Assembly: GCA_947649875.1 (NCBI GenBank)
Contig: CANSTH010000006.1
Span: forward strand, 1 to 50,215
Length of the DNA stretch: 50,215 bases
Reading direction: 5' to 3'
DNA from: an uncultured Parvibacter sp.
GTDB taxonomy: Bacteria; Actinomycetota; Coriobacteriia; Coriobacteriales; Eggerthellaceae
Below are positions 43,247 through 50,215 of the stretch, one piece after another. The notes under the pieces were generated by a model, which was not told where the DNA came from, did not search any database, and worked only from the letters and a program-made list of their open reading frames with translations. Both the position numbers and the translations under genes were made by a program. Numbering within the stretch: position 1 is the first letter of the stretch; each line of letters begins with the position of its first letter.

Positions 43247-43986
43247 CGTACGAGTGGCCCGCTTCGCCGTTAGGCTTTCCATCGAGGCGTTGCCTGCCAT
43301 CAATCACCAAGGGGCTCCAGTCTAGGTGGACAGAATCGGGAGTTGGGTACATGAGTCAAACGCAAAGCCGCTTTTTGGGTTCAAAATGGACAGAATCGGG
43401 AGTTGGGTACATGGATTAATCGCCCGTCAAGCCTTTTCGAGGATTCGGAAGGGGTTTGATTTGAGAGAGCGGAAAACTTATCAGGAAAACTCCTGGTCAG
43501 ATGGAAGGCCTACGAGACCAGTATTTCTTCCTCTATTGCAGGGTTGCTCGCTGGCGATGCGCCCATGTACCCAACTCCCAATCTTGTCCAAAAACAGGCG
43601 CTTTTGCGGCAAGGTGTTTGCTCCATGTACCCAACTGCCAATCCTGTCCAATGCACAGAAGGGGCAGCGGAGCCCGGCGGGGTAGGGGGTTGAGATAATC
43701 TGGAATCTCGCTGAAATGTGAGGGGTTTATTGGCAAAACCTATACACTGAAGCCCGCAGCGTTGAAACCCGCTATCATGGTTTCAATTGCGCGGAAACGC
43801 GAAGGCCGCCGATGGGGGCTGGCAATGAGGCTGTTGGGCTGGAAGTGGCTTTGACCGGGTTGTAGCTTGGGTCTTCTGCCAGCCGGACCAATAGGTTTGA
43901 GCCGACCGATGGGCGTGCCGCGTGTTTCCGGAAATGTTGGAGAAAGTCGCCGGGAGGCGACGATGCTCGAAGATTAGGGGACCGAT
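43247..43986. other. Intergenic region with the 27-bp repeat locus 2
   Basis: This non-coding stretch of about 740 bp holds four repeat units (43327-43650) and an 8-bp hairpin (TTGAAACC / GGTTTCAA at 43762-43786) that could be a regulatory site for the aldolase gene. No gene with a credible start is visible. The ORFs in it merely read through the repeats. Confidence 0.6.
43327..43650. repeat. 27-bp-unit repeat locus 2 (two forward, two reverse copies)
   Basis: Units beginning TGGACAGAATCGGGAGTTGG and ending GTACATG are at 43327-43353 and 43387-43413. Their reverse complements are at 43564-43590 and 43624-43650. Both pairs are spaced exactly 60 bp. The four copies flank a central segment of about 150 bp. 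It is the same family as 18571-18812. Confidence 0.85.
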
Positions 43987-44934
43987 ATGCCCAAGATCAC
44001 TCGTGAAGAAGTGCGCGTGCCCGCAGACGTGCTGCCCGAGATGCGCGACGAGTACATCACCAATTACATGAAGGCCACCCGCGAGACGGGGCGCCTGATG
44101 TTGTTCGCCTGCGATCAGAAGGTGGAGCATCTCAATAAGGACTTTTATGGCGAGGGCATCGACATCGCAGATGCCGACCCGCAGCATCTGTTCGAGATCG
44201 GCAAGAACGGCGTGTGCGGTGTGGTAGCGGGCCAGCGCGGCCTGGTGGCGGCTTATGCCAACGACTATCCCGAGATCAACTACCTGATCAAGATGAACTC
44301 CAAGACCAATCTGGTGGGCGTGAAGCAGGACGACCCCTACTCGCCGCAGCTCACCGATCTGGATGCCGTGCTGGCCATGCGCGATGCCGGCGTGAACATC
44401 GTGGGCCTGGGATACACCATCTACCTGGGCAGCGAGTATGAGTCCACCATGATGGCCGAAGCGGGCGAGCTGATTGCCCAGGCCCATGCCAATGGCCTGC
44501 TGGTGGTGCTGTGGATTTACCCCCGCGGCAAAGCGGTTACCGCCGAGAAGGACCCGGATCTGATTGCCGGCGCCGCTGGCGTGGCTCTGTGTCTGGGCGC
44601 CGACTTCGTGAAGGTGAACCCGCCGAAGCCCGAGGATGGCCGCACTCCGGCGGAGGCTCTGAAGGTGGCCTCCATGGCTGCCGGTCGCACTGGGCTGGTG
44701 TGCGCGGGCGGCTCCACTGTTGACGCCAACACCTTCCTCACCCAGCTGTACGACCAGATCCACGTGGGTGGTGCCTGCGGCAACGCCACTGGTCGCAATA
44801 TCCACCAGCGCTCGCTGGACGAGGCGGTGCGCCTGACCAAGGCCATCTCCGCCATCACCCTTGCCGACTACACCGTGGCCCAAGCCATGAAGGTATTCAA
44901 CGGCGAAGAGGACTTCACCCTCGAGATGATCTAG
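43987..44934 (+). CDS. fbaB: Class I fructose-bisphosphate aldolase (FbaB/DhnA type)
   Basis: This 315-residue aldolase of the archaeal-type class I family forms a Schiff base with lysine. Landmarks are LMLFACDQKVEHLNKDFYGE at the N-terminus, GLGYTIYLGSEYESTMMAEA, GADFVKVNPPKP with the likely Schiff-base Lys, and the phosphate-binding VCAGGSTVDANTF with HVGGACGNATGRNIHQR. It splits fructose-1,6-bisphosphate in glycolysis or gluconeogenesis. AGGGGACCG precedes the ATG. It is followed by structured non-coding elements and convergent lysA. Confidence 0.92.
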   Translation: MPKITREEVRVPADVLPEMRDEYITNYMKATRETGRLMLFACDQKVEHLNKDFYGEGIDIADADPQHLFEIGKNGVCGVVAGQRGLVAAYANDYPEINYLIKMNSKTNLVGVKQDDPYSPQLTDLDAVLAMRDAGVNIVGLGYTIYLGSEYESTMMAEAGELIAQAHANGLLVVLWIYPRGKAVTAEKDPDLIAGAAGVALCLGADFVKVNPPKPEDGRTPAEALKVASMAAGRTGLVCAGGSTVDANTFLTQLYDQIHVGGACGNATGRNIHQRSLDEAVRLTKAISAITLADYTVAQAMKVFNGEEDFTLEMI

Positions 44935-44940
44935 TTAGTC

Positions 44941-44968
44941 GTTGCGCTGTTCTGACGAACAGCGCAAC
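44941..44968 (+). terminator. Hairpin after fbaB
   Basis: GTTGCGCTGTTC and GAACAGCGCAAC form a perfect 12-bp stem around TGAC, starting six bases after the fbaB stop. There is no T-run, so it may stabilise the mRNA as well as terminate. Confidence 0.65.
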
Positions 44969-44981
44969 TGCTTGCCGCTGC

Positions 44982-45083
44982 AAAGCCGCCGGGCACTCCA
45001 TCTTGCCCCTTCCAGAAGGCACGGCGCGTACCAAAGTACGCTTGGCCTTCTGCGCGGGGCAATCTGGGGCACCGGGCGGCTTT
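44982..45083. repeat. Long nested hairpin element
   Basis: The arms 44982-45020 and 45045-45083 pair over most of 39 bases (AAAGCCGCC with GGCGGCTTT, TTGCCCC with GGGGCAA, CAGAAGGC with GCCTTCTG). A perfect inner hairpin GCGTACCAAAGTACGC is at 45026-45041. The whole folds as one extended stem of about 100 nt. Confidence 0.75.
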
Positions 45084-45125
45084 TCGCTTACTTTGGTGGA
45101 CCTGCAAATGGTGCAAACTTAAAGA

Positions 45126-45151
45126 AAAAAGGGCCCTTCGGGGCCCTTTTT
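45126..45151. terminator. Bidirectional terminator between fbaB and lysA
   Basis: AAAAAGGGCCC and GGGCCCTTTTT form a perfect 11-bp stem around TTCG, with A-run and T-run ends. It lies 18 bases from the lysA stop. Confidence 0.9.
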
Positions 45152-45168
45152 CGTATTGACATGTTCTC

Positions 45169-46524
45169 TTACAAGTCGCGCTGGTAGAGGTCGGCGTAGG
45201 TTTCGCGGCGGGTTACCACGCGGGCGGCGCCATCTTTCACGAACACCACCGCCGGGCGCGGCTGGCCGTTGTAGTTGCTGGCCATGGTCATGTTGTAGGC
45301 GCCGGTACCGAACACGCACACGATATCCCCCAGCTCCGGTGTTTGCAGGCTGCCGTCGATCACCACAGCGTCGCCGCTTTCGCAGTGCTTGCCGCACAGG
45401 GTAACGATCTCGGTGCGGGGCTGGTCGGCCTTGTTGGCGATGACCGGCTCGTATTCCGCATGGTACAGGGCGGTGCGGATGTTATCGGACATGCCGCCGT
45501 CCACTGCCACATACTTGCGAATGCCTGGCAGCGTCTTCAGAATGCCAACGGTATACAGCGTCATGCCGGCATTGGCCACCAGGCTGCGGCCCGGTTCCAC
45601 CAAAAGCCGCGGCAACGGCAGGTTGTGCTGGGTGCAAAAATCCTTCACAGCCGTGGTAGTAACTTCGGCGAAATCTGCAATCGAAGATGGCTCGTGATCG
45701 GCAGTGTAGGCGATGCCCAGACCGCCGCCCAAATCCAACTCGCCCAGCGTAACGCCGTAGCCATCGCGGATGCGGGCCATGAACTCCACCATCACGGCGG
45801 CCGCCTCGCGGAAGGAGTGCAGCGCGAAAATCTGCGACCCAATGTGGCAGTGCAGCCCCACCAGCCGCACGCCGGGCGCTGCCAGCACGTCGGCAACGCA
45901 CTTGTAGGCGAAGTCCTCGCGCATGGTGAAGCCGAACTTCGAATCCTCGCAGCCGGTGCGGATGTACTCGTGGGTATCTGCCTCCACGCCGGGGGTGATG
46001 CGCATGTACACGTCCTGCACGATACCTAGCCGCTGGGCAATCTCCGAAACGCGGGCCAGCTCAAGCCGGCTGTCCAATACGATGCGCCCCACGCCGGCGG
46101 CCATGGCCTCTTCCAGTTCTTGCGGCGTCTTGTTGTTGCCGTGCACGAACACGCGCTCCATGGGGAAGTCCACCGCCTGCGCGCAGGCCAACTCGCCGCC
46201 GCCGGACACGTCCAGGCACAGCCCCTCGGCATTGACCAGCCGCAGCACCTCCTTGTTCAAAAACGCCTTCGAGGCATAGATGATGTCGGAATTGGGGTAG
46301 CGGCGGGCGAACTCCTCGCGGTAGGCCTCCATGCGGCCGCGCAGGTCCGCTTCGTCGAACACGTACAGCGCCGTGCCCTGCTCGCGGGCCAGCTGCACCA
46401 TGTCCACGCCGCCGATGAACAGGTGGCCGTCGCGCACCTCGGCGGTGGCAGGCAGCACCGCCCCCAGCTCCATCACGGTGCGGTTGTCGGCTTTTTTGCT
46501 AAGGTCGGATGCCGGAAGCGACAT
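45169..46524 (-). CDS. lysA: Diaminopimelate decarboxylase
   Basis: This is a 451-residue PLP enzyme of the alanine-racemase-like fold type III that decarboxylates meso-diaminopimelate to lysine. The PLP lysine is in IIYASKAFLNKEVLRLV. Other landmarks are LVGLHCHIGSQIF, LDLGGGLGIAYT, LVEPGRSLVANAG and CGKHCESGDAVV with the catalytic Cys. The ATG at 46524 has AAAGGAGATGCC upstream. The in-frame extension to 47163 covers the promoter and part of the divergent gene and is rejected. Confidence 0.96.
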   Translation of the reverse strand: MSLPASDLSKKADNRTVMELGAVLPATAEVRDGHLFIGGVDMVQLAREQGTALYVFDEADLRGRMEAYREEFARRYPNSDIIYASKAFLNKEVLRLVNAEGLCLDVSGGGELACAQAVDFPMERVFVHGNNKTPQELEEAMAAGVGRIVLDSRLELARVSEIAQRLGIVQDVYMRITPGVEADTHEYIRTGCEDSKFGFTMREDFAYKCVADVLAAPGVRLVGLHCHIGSQIFALHSFREAAAVMVEFMARIRDGYGVTLGELDLGGGLGIAYTADHEPSSIADFAEVTTTAVKDFCTQHNLPLPRLLVEPGRSLVANAGMTLYTVGILKTLPGIRKYVAVDGGMSDNIRTALYHAEYEPVIANKADQPRTEIVTLCGKHCESGDAVVIDGSLQTPELGDIVCVFGTGAYNMTMASNYNGQPRPAVVFVKDGAARVVTRRETYADLYQRDL

Positions 46525-46824
46525 GGCATCTCCTTTCAATCTTGCGAAATTTCGCCATGAATGCGCTTTGCCGTCCGCAACCCGTCGTCGGGTTTTCCGC
46601 CGCAACGCACAAGCAGGCGATTCCCTTGCTTGCTTCAGTAGAATTCGGCCATGGTAACAAGACTTGTGTTTCCATCGGGAAAACGGCAAAAGTTTTGCAA
46701 CATACGCGGGGCGGACGGCAAAGTATTGAATTCGCCGCGAATTTCGCGAAACGGCTCTTTGGCGTGCCAAAAAGACAAGTAATATGGTGGGCGAAACGTT
46801 CCTTCTCTGAGAATAGAGGCTGCA
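46525..46824. promoter_or_regulatory. Divergent lysA / moaE-like intergenic region
   Basis: This gap of about 300 bp holds the promoters of both genes. It contains a 13-bp inverted repeat CTTTGCCGTCCGC (46566-46578) and GCGGACGGCAAAG (46711-46723). No coding region or riboswitch can be assigned; a lysine riboswitch is not evident by eye. Confidence 0.45.
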
Positions 46825-47220
46825 ATGGCGAAGACCGAACCTTCTGTGGATCAGTGGCTGCGCGAGGCGAAAGCCAGCGACGTGGCGGAGCAGTGCGGCA
46901 TGTTCCTCACCCATAACGGCGTGGTGCGCGCCACCCCGAAAAAGCAAGTACGCGAAGGCGTGGAGGGCCTGGGCACCGTGGAGGCGGTGGAGTTCTCCTA
47001 CGACGCCGAGGGGCTGGCCGCCGCCGAGGCCGAGGCGCTTACCTGGCCCGGCGTGTACTACGTGCGCACCTGGCTGAACGAGGGTCGTTGCGAAGTGGGC
47101 GATTCGCTGATGTACGTGCTGATAGGCGCCGATATCCGCCCCAACTGCATCGATGCCCTGCAAAAGCTGGTGGGCAAAATCAAAAACGAGCTAGTAGTGG
47201 AGAAGGAGATCTTCGCGTAA
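46825..47220 (+). CDS. MoaE-like protein (molybdopterin synthase large-subunit family)
   Basis: This is a 131-residue protein. NGVVRATPKKQVREGVEGLG, the following EAVEFSYDAEGLAAAEAEAL and the C-terminal GADIRPNCIDALQKLVGKIK follow the order and spacing of MoaE (G-x-VR, YEAY region, HR-x-x-A region, ID-x-LK). The typical catalytic Lys/Arg residues of MoaE near the C-terminus are not clearly kept (RPNC where HR is usual). It may be a diverged or regulatory member. The context of three molybdoenzymes makes a cofactor link attractive but unproven. Its stop is followed immediately by the next ATG. Confidence 0.6.
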   Translation: MAKTEPSVDQWLREAKASDVAEQCGMFLTHNGVVRATPKKQVREGVEGLGTVEAVEFSYDAEGLAAAEAEALTWPGVYYVRTWLNEGRCEVGDSLMYVLIGADIRPNCIDALQKLVGKIKNELVVEKEIFA

Positions 47221-47988
47221 ATGAGCCCCATAGCCCCCGCAAGCCGTCCCTACCGGGCGGTTTGTTTCGATTTGGACGGCACGCTGCTGCCCATGGATCT
47301 GCACGAGTTTTTGAGCGGCTACTATAAAGCACTGGCGGCGTTCGCCGTGGCCCACGGCTGCAACGCGGTCGAAGTGTCGAAGGCGCTGGACGCCGGGATA
47401 GGGGCCGTGCTGAAGTCCGAGGACGGCCGCACCAACCACGACGTGTTCTGGGAAGCCTTCTGCCGCAACATGGGTGGGGAAGAGTCAAGCTGGGAGGCGC
47501 TGTTCAACCAGTTTTACGAGGAGGAGTTCGGCCGGCTCGGGGCGAACGTGGTTCCCAACCCCGCTGCCGCCCGCGCCGTCGCCACGCTGCAGGCGAAGGG
47601 CTATCCGCTGGTGCTGACCACCATGCCGCTGTTTCCCCATCGCGCGGTGGAATGGCGGCTGCAATGGGCCGGCGTGCCGCCCGAGGCCTTCCAACGTCTT
47701 ACGGTGTACAGCAACTCCACGTCGGTGAAGCCCAAGCTGGCCTACTATCAGGAGAACTTGGATGCCATGGGGCTTTCTGGCGAAGACGTGCTGATGGTGG
47801 GCAACAACACCGTGGAGGACCTGGCGTTCACTCAGCTGGGGGCCGATGCCTTTCTAGTAACCGATTGGCTGCTGAACCCTTCCGACATGGACGTGGACGA
47901 GGTGCGCCACGGCACCATGGAGCAGTTCGCCCAATGGGTGGAAACGCTGCCCCCCTGCGCCAACCCCGCCACCTCCATCCAACCGTGA
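47221..47988 (+). CDS. HAD-superfamily phosphatase
   Basis: This is a 255-residue haloacid-dehalogenase-type hydrolase. Motif I is FDLDGTLLP with the nucleophile Asp, motif II is LTTMP, motif III is the Lys in SVKPKLAYY, and motif IV is MVGNNTVEDLAFTQLGADAF. The cap between residues 20 and 115 is helical (type I). The substrate is unknown. The ATG is the base next to the upstream stop, so translation is coupled to the MoaE-like gene. Confidence 0.88.
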   Translation: MSPIAPASRPYRAVCFDLDGTLLPMDLHEFLSGYYKALAAFAVAHGCNAVEVSKALDAGIGAVLKSEDGRTNHDVFWEAFCRNMGGEESSWEALFNQFYEEEFGRLGANVVPNPAAARAVATLQAKGYPLVLTTMPLFPHRAVEWRLQWAGVPPEAFQRLTVYSNSTSVKPKLAYYQENLDAMGLSGEDVLMVGNNTVEDLAFTQLGADAFLVTDWLLNPSDMDVDEVRHGTMEQFAQWVETLPPCANPATSIQP

Positions 47989-48007
47989 CAGGCGCACCGG
48001 TTCGGCC

Positions 48008-48090
48008 TTCGTAGGGCAGCGATTCTATCTCGGCCTGGGTACCAACTGTAATTGAGGCTTCCGGCAGACATAGAATGTCTGCCCTACGAA
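48008..48090. repeat. Intergenic inverted repeat element
   Basis: TTCGTAGGGCAGCGATTCTA (48008-48027, continuing one base) and its near-exact complement at 48070-48090 form 21-bp arms with two mismatches. A perfect small hairpin GGCAGACAT / ATGTCTGCC (48063-48083) overlaps the right arm. It lies between the HAD gene and the SNF transporter gene and could be a terminator or mobile-repeat remnant. Confidence 0.7.
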
Positions 48091-48289
48091 CCGGCCCGGT
48101 TGGCCCTGCCCGGCGCCAAGGCCGCCAAACTCGTCCATTTGCATTTCGCTAGGGCAAACGGGCCGTTTCTGCCCCCATCCTCGCTGGCTGCCCTCGTTTG
48201 GCTACAATGGCAACCGCAATTTTGTTCAAAACGCGAAACGAGAAGCGCTGCCGGGCCGGGCTTCGCAGCGGCTGCGGAGGGGGATTGCT

Positions 48290-49735
48290 ATGACCAACAA
48301 GGAAATGCTGGCGGAAGGAGCCGAGAACTTCCCAGCTGGCGAGGCGGTGCCGCGCGAGCACTTCGCCAGCCGATTGGGCTTCATCCTCATCAGCGCCGGC
48401 TGCGCCATTGGCCTGGGCAACGTATGGCGCTTCCCCTACATCGCCGGCGAGTACGGCGGCGCTGCATTCATCATCATGTACCTGGTGTTCCTGGTCATCC
48501 TGGGGCTGCCGGTAATGGTGATGGAATTCGCCGTGGGCCGTGCCAGCCAGCGCTCGGCCGCCCTGGCCTTCGACATCCTGCAGCCTTCCCGTCGCTGGCA
48601 TTGGTTCAGTTGGTGGGCTTACATCGGCTGCATGCTGCTGATGATGTTCTACACCACCGTGTGCGGCTGGATGCTGGCCTATACGGCGAAGATGGCCACT
48701 GGCACGTTCGTCGGGCTGGACCCCGATGGTGTGGCGGGCGTGTTCGGCGCCATGCTGGCCAACCCCGGCGAGATGATCGGCTGGATGCTGGTGGTGGTGC
48801 TCATCGGCTTCGCGGTGTGCTCGTTCGGCCTGCAAAAGGGCGTCGAGCGGGTGACCAAGGTGATGATGGTGGCGCTGCTGGGCGTGATGGCCATCCTGGT
48901 GGTGCGCTCGGTCACGCTGCCCGGGGCCGCCGCTGGCCTGGAGTTTTACCTGCTGCCCGACTTCGGCAAGATGTTCGAAGGGGGCCTGGCCGGCTTCGGC
49001 GACGCGGTGTATGCCGCCATGGGGCAGGCGTTCTTCACGCTGTCGCTGGGCATTTCCGCCATGGAGGTGTTCGGCAGTCGCATCGGGAAGAAGCATTCGC
49101 TCACCGGCGAGGCGCTGCGCATCTGTGGCTTGGACACCATGGTGGCCATTCTGGCCGGCTTCATCATCTTCCCGGCGTGCTTTGCCTTCGCCGTTGCGCC
49201 TGATCAGGGGCCGGCGCTGGTGTTCGTCACGTTGCCCAACGTGTTCGAGCAAATGCCGCTGGGGCAGCTGTGGGGCACGCTGTTTTTCGTGTTCATGAGC
49301 TTCGCCGCGCTGTCCACCATCATCGCGGTGTTCGAGAACCTCATCACCTTCACCATGGAGCGCTGGAATGTGGACCGCCGCACCGCCATCCTGCGCACCG
49401 GCGCGCTGGTCACCGTGCTCAGCCTGCCGTGCGCGCTGGGCTTCAACGTGCTTTCCGACGTTACGGTGCCAGGCATCGGCGACATCCAGTCCATCGAGGA
49501 CTTCATCGTGTCCAACAACATGCTGCCGCTGGGGAGCCTGCTGTATGTGGTGTTTTGCCTGTCGAAGAAGGGCTGGGGCTGGAAGAACTTCCTGAAAGAG
49601 GCCGACACGGGCGCCGGCGCCCCGTTCCCCCGCTGGTCGCGTCTGTGGCTCACGTACGGCCTGCCAGCCCTGATAATCATCATCTTCATCATGGGCTATG
49701 TGCCCAAGTTCATCCTTTGGCTAGGCCTGGCGTAA
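48290..49735 (+). CDS. SNF-family Na+-dependent transporter
   Basis: This 481-residue sodium symporter of the neurotransmitter:sodium symporter family has 11-12 helices. The first helix carries the substrate and sodium-binding pattern GCAIGLGNVWRFPYIAGEYG. FFTLSLGISAMEVFGSR (helix 6 region) and SFAALSTIIAVFENLITF (helix 8 region) match the family. Such proteins import amino acids or related solutes using Na+. GGAGGGGGATTGCT precedes the ATG. The N-terminal 20 residues are hydrophilic. Confidence 0.93.
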   Translation: MTNKEMLAEGAENFPAGEAVPREHFASRLGFILISAGCAIGLGNVWRFPYIAGEYGGAAFIIMYLVFLVILGLPVMVMEFAVGRASQRSAALAFDILQPSRRWHWFSWWAYIGCMLLMMFYTTVCGWMLAYTAKMATGTFVGLDPDGVAGVFGAMLANPGEMIGWMLVVVLIGFAVCSFGLQKGVERVTKVMMVALLGVMAILVVRSVTLPGAAAGLEFYLLPDFGKMFEGGLAGFGDAVYAAMGQAFFTLSLGISAMEVFGSRIGKKHSLTGEALRICGLDTMVAILAGFIIFPACFAFAVAPDQGPALVFVTLPNVFEQMPLGQLWGTLFFVFMSFAALSTIIAVFENLITFTMERWNVDRRTAILRTGALVTVLSLPCALGFNVLSDVTVPGIGDIQSIEDFIVSNNMLPLGSLLYVVFCLSKKGWGWKNFLKEADTGAGAPFPRWSRLWLTYGLPALIIIIFIMGYVPKFILWLGLA

Positions 49736-49877
49736 GGAGAAGCGTGAGGCTACGGCCTTACGCAGTCAGCGAGTTGAAAAGCTAAAGGAAGCAGGTGCGT
49801 TGATTTTTTCTGTCCGGTCTGACCGTTAAGTGCGAAGAAATCAATACTTTCGGTAATGAAGCTAGGGCCCTTCACGC

Positions 49878-49902
49878 GTACAAATCTCGGGATTCTGCGC
49901 AG
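49878..49902. repeat. 25-bp direct repeat, copy 1
   Basis: GTACAAATCTCGGGATTCTG followed by CGCAG occurs here and at 50042-50066, 164 bp apart. Confidence 0.85.
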
Positions 49903-50041
49903 TGGGACAGTTCTCGTGCGCCAAATCTCAACTTTTGTACGGTCTTCTAGCCAGTTGGCCTTGCGCCTAGAGTGCGCGGTTATTTCTACGTGTCTTGACC
50001 TGGGGTTATTCAGAGCAGAATTCGATGTTGGTTCATTGTTC

Positions 50042-50066
50042 GTACAAATCTCGGGATTCTGCGCAG
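50042..50066. repeat. 25-bp direct repeat, copy 2
   Basis: This is the exact second copy of the 25-bp unit. A shortened version, CGTACAAATCTTG, follows at 50072. A reverse GAGATTTGTAC lies at 50124-50134, and a shorter reverse match is near 49933-49940. Confidence 0.85.
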
Positions 50067-50215
50067 AATTCCGTACAAATCTTGTGCTTTTAAGCGCCAG
50101 AGGGTTACGTTGCGAAGAAACGCGAGATTTGTACGGCATGCCGAGACGTCCCTCCGGCCCGAGAGAAGAGGGGAAGGAAGGAATGCACTCTGAGTCGTGA
50201 AGGACGCCCGTTGGC

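Larger units (their letters stand above)
49736..50215. other. Right-end intergenic region with GTACAAAT repeats
   Basis: I see no gene in the last 480 bp. The region contains a 25-bp direct repeat (49878-49902 and 50042-50066) and further GTACAAA motifs in both orientations. The minus-strand ORF spanning the region merely translates these repeats. Confidence 0.55.

Noticed and set aside
43327-43650. CRISPR array
   Set aside because: The 27-bp units at 60-bp spacing recall repeats and spacers, but there are only two per orientation, the spacers resemble each other, and no cas gene is present.
45169-47163. Extended 664-residue lysA
   Set aside because: The extra residues come from the divergent intergenic region and the neighbouring gene. 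The ATG at 46524 has a strong ribosome-binding site.
49750-50139. 129-residue minus-strand ORF at the right end
   Set aside because: It translates the local repeats, has no recognisable motif and no ribosome-binding site.

Overview
The window looks like chromosomal DNA of a gut-type anaerobe of the class Coriobacteriia, most likely family Eggerthellaceae. I infer this from the high GC content with CTG/GCC-rich codon use, three separate Tat-exported molybdopterin (DMSO reductase family) enzymes with ferredoxin-type partners, a membrane-bound LuxR regulator beside one of them, and the mix of small membrane proteins. Genus is not decidable from the sequence alone.

Layout: 1-2290 holds two toxin-antitoxin modules, hipBA on the minus strand (hipA runs off the left edge) and a Phd/ParE-type pair on the plus strand. 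2530-11600 holds signalling genes: a soluble hybrid histidine kinase, a membrane Ser/Thr kinase whose catalytic domain is split by about 280 low-complexity residues, pyridoxal kinase, and a membrane hybrid histidine kinase. 11780-18560 holds serS, two uncharacterised proteins, and an envelope or stress-like group (YtxH, PRC-barrel, VTT/DedA-like). 19065-21640 holds an orphan NrfD-like membrane protein and a GntR-slipin pair.

21680-31290 is a tandem pair of three-gene molybdoenzyme operons (catalytic subunit, four-cluster ferredoxin, NrfD anchor). They share a duplicated leader of about 310 bp and a tract of 773 bp that appears identical and runs across the ferredoxin/NrfD junction. The first catalytic gene has a run of nine G inside its Tat signal sequence that puts it out of frame, so it is a candidate phase-variable or broken gene. 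31350-34480 is an accessory patch: a DUF4143-type ATPase, an RHH antitoxin with a deleted VapC remnant, yefM-yoeB, and tRNA-Leu(CAA) with its 3' end duplicated exactly 200 bp downstream. 34590-39960 is a third molybdoenzyme locus: LuxR regulator, catalytic subunit, ferredoxin and HypB, with no membrane anchor. Its layout resembles the catechol-dehydroxylase-type loci of gut Eggerthellaceae.

40097-43246 is an overlapping three-gene operon (HSL-type esterase, HxxxDG acyltransferase, zinc-ribbon membrane protein). After it come class I aldolase, lysA, a MoaE-like gene with a HAD phosphatase, and an SNF-family Na+ symporter. The intergenic spaces are unusually rich in structured repeats: a 56-bp palindrome (three copies), 27-bp units paired at exactly 60-bp spacing in inverted arrangement (two loci), a long hairpin of about 100 nt, and short local repeats. 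These are the least explained features of the window.

Functionally the window is dominated by anaerobic respiration with alternative acceptors (molybdoenzymes, MoaE-like protein, HypB, NrfD proteins), sensory kinases, and small selfish or stress modules.
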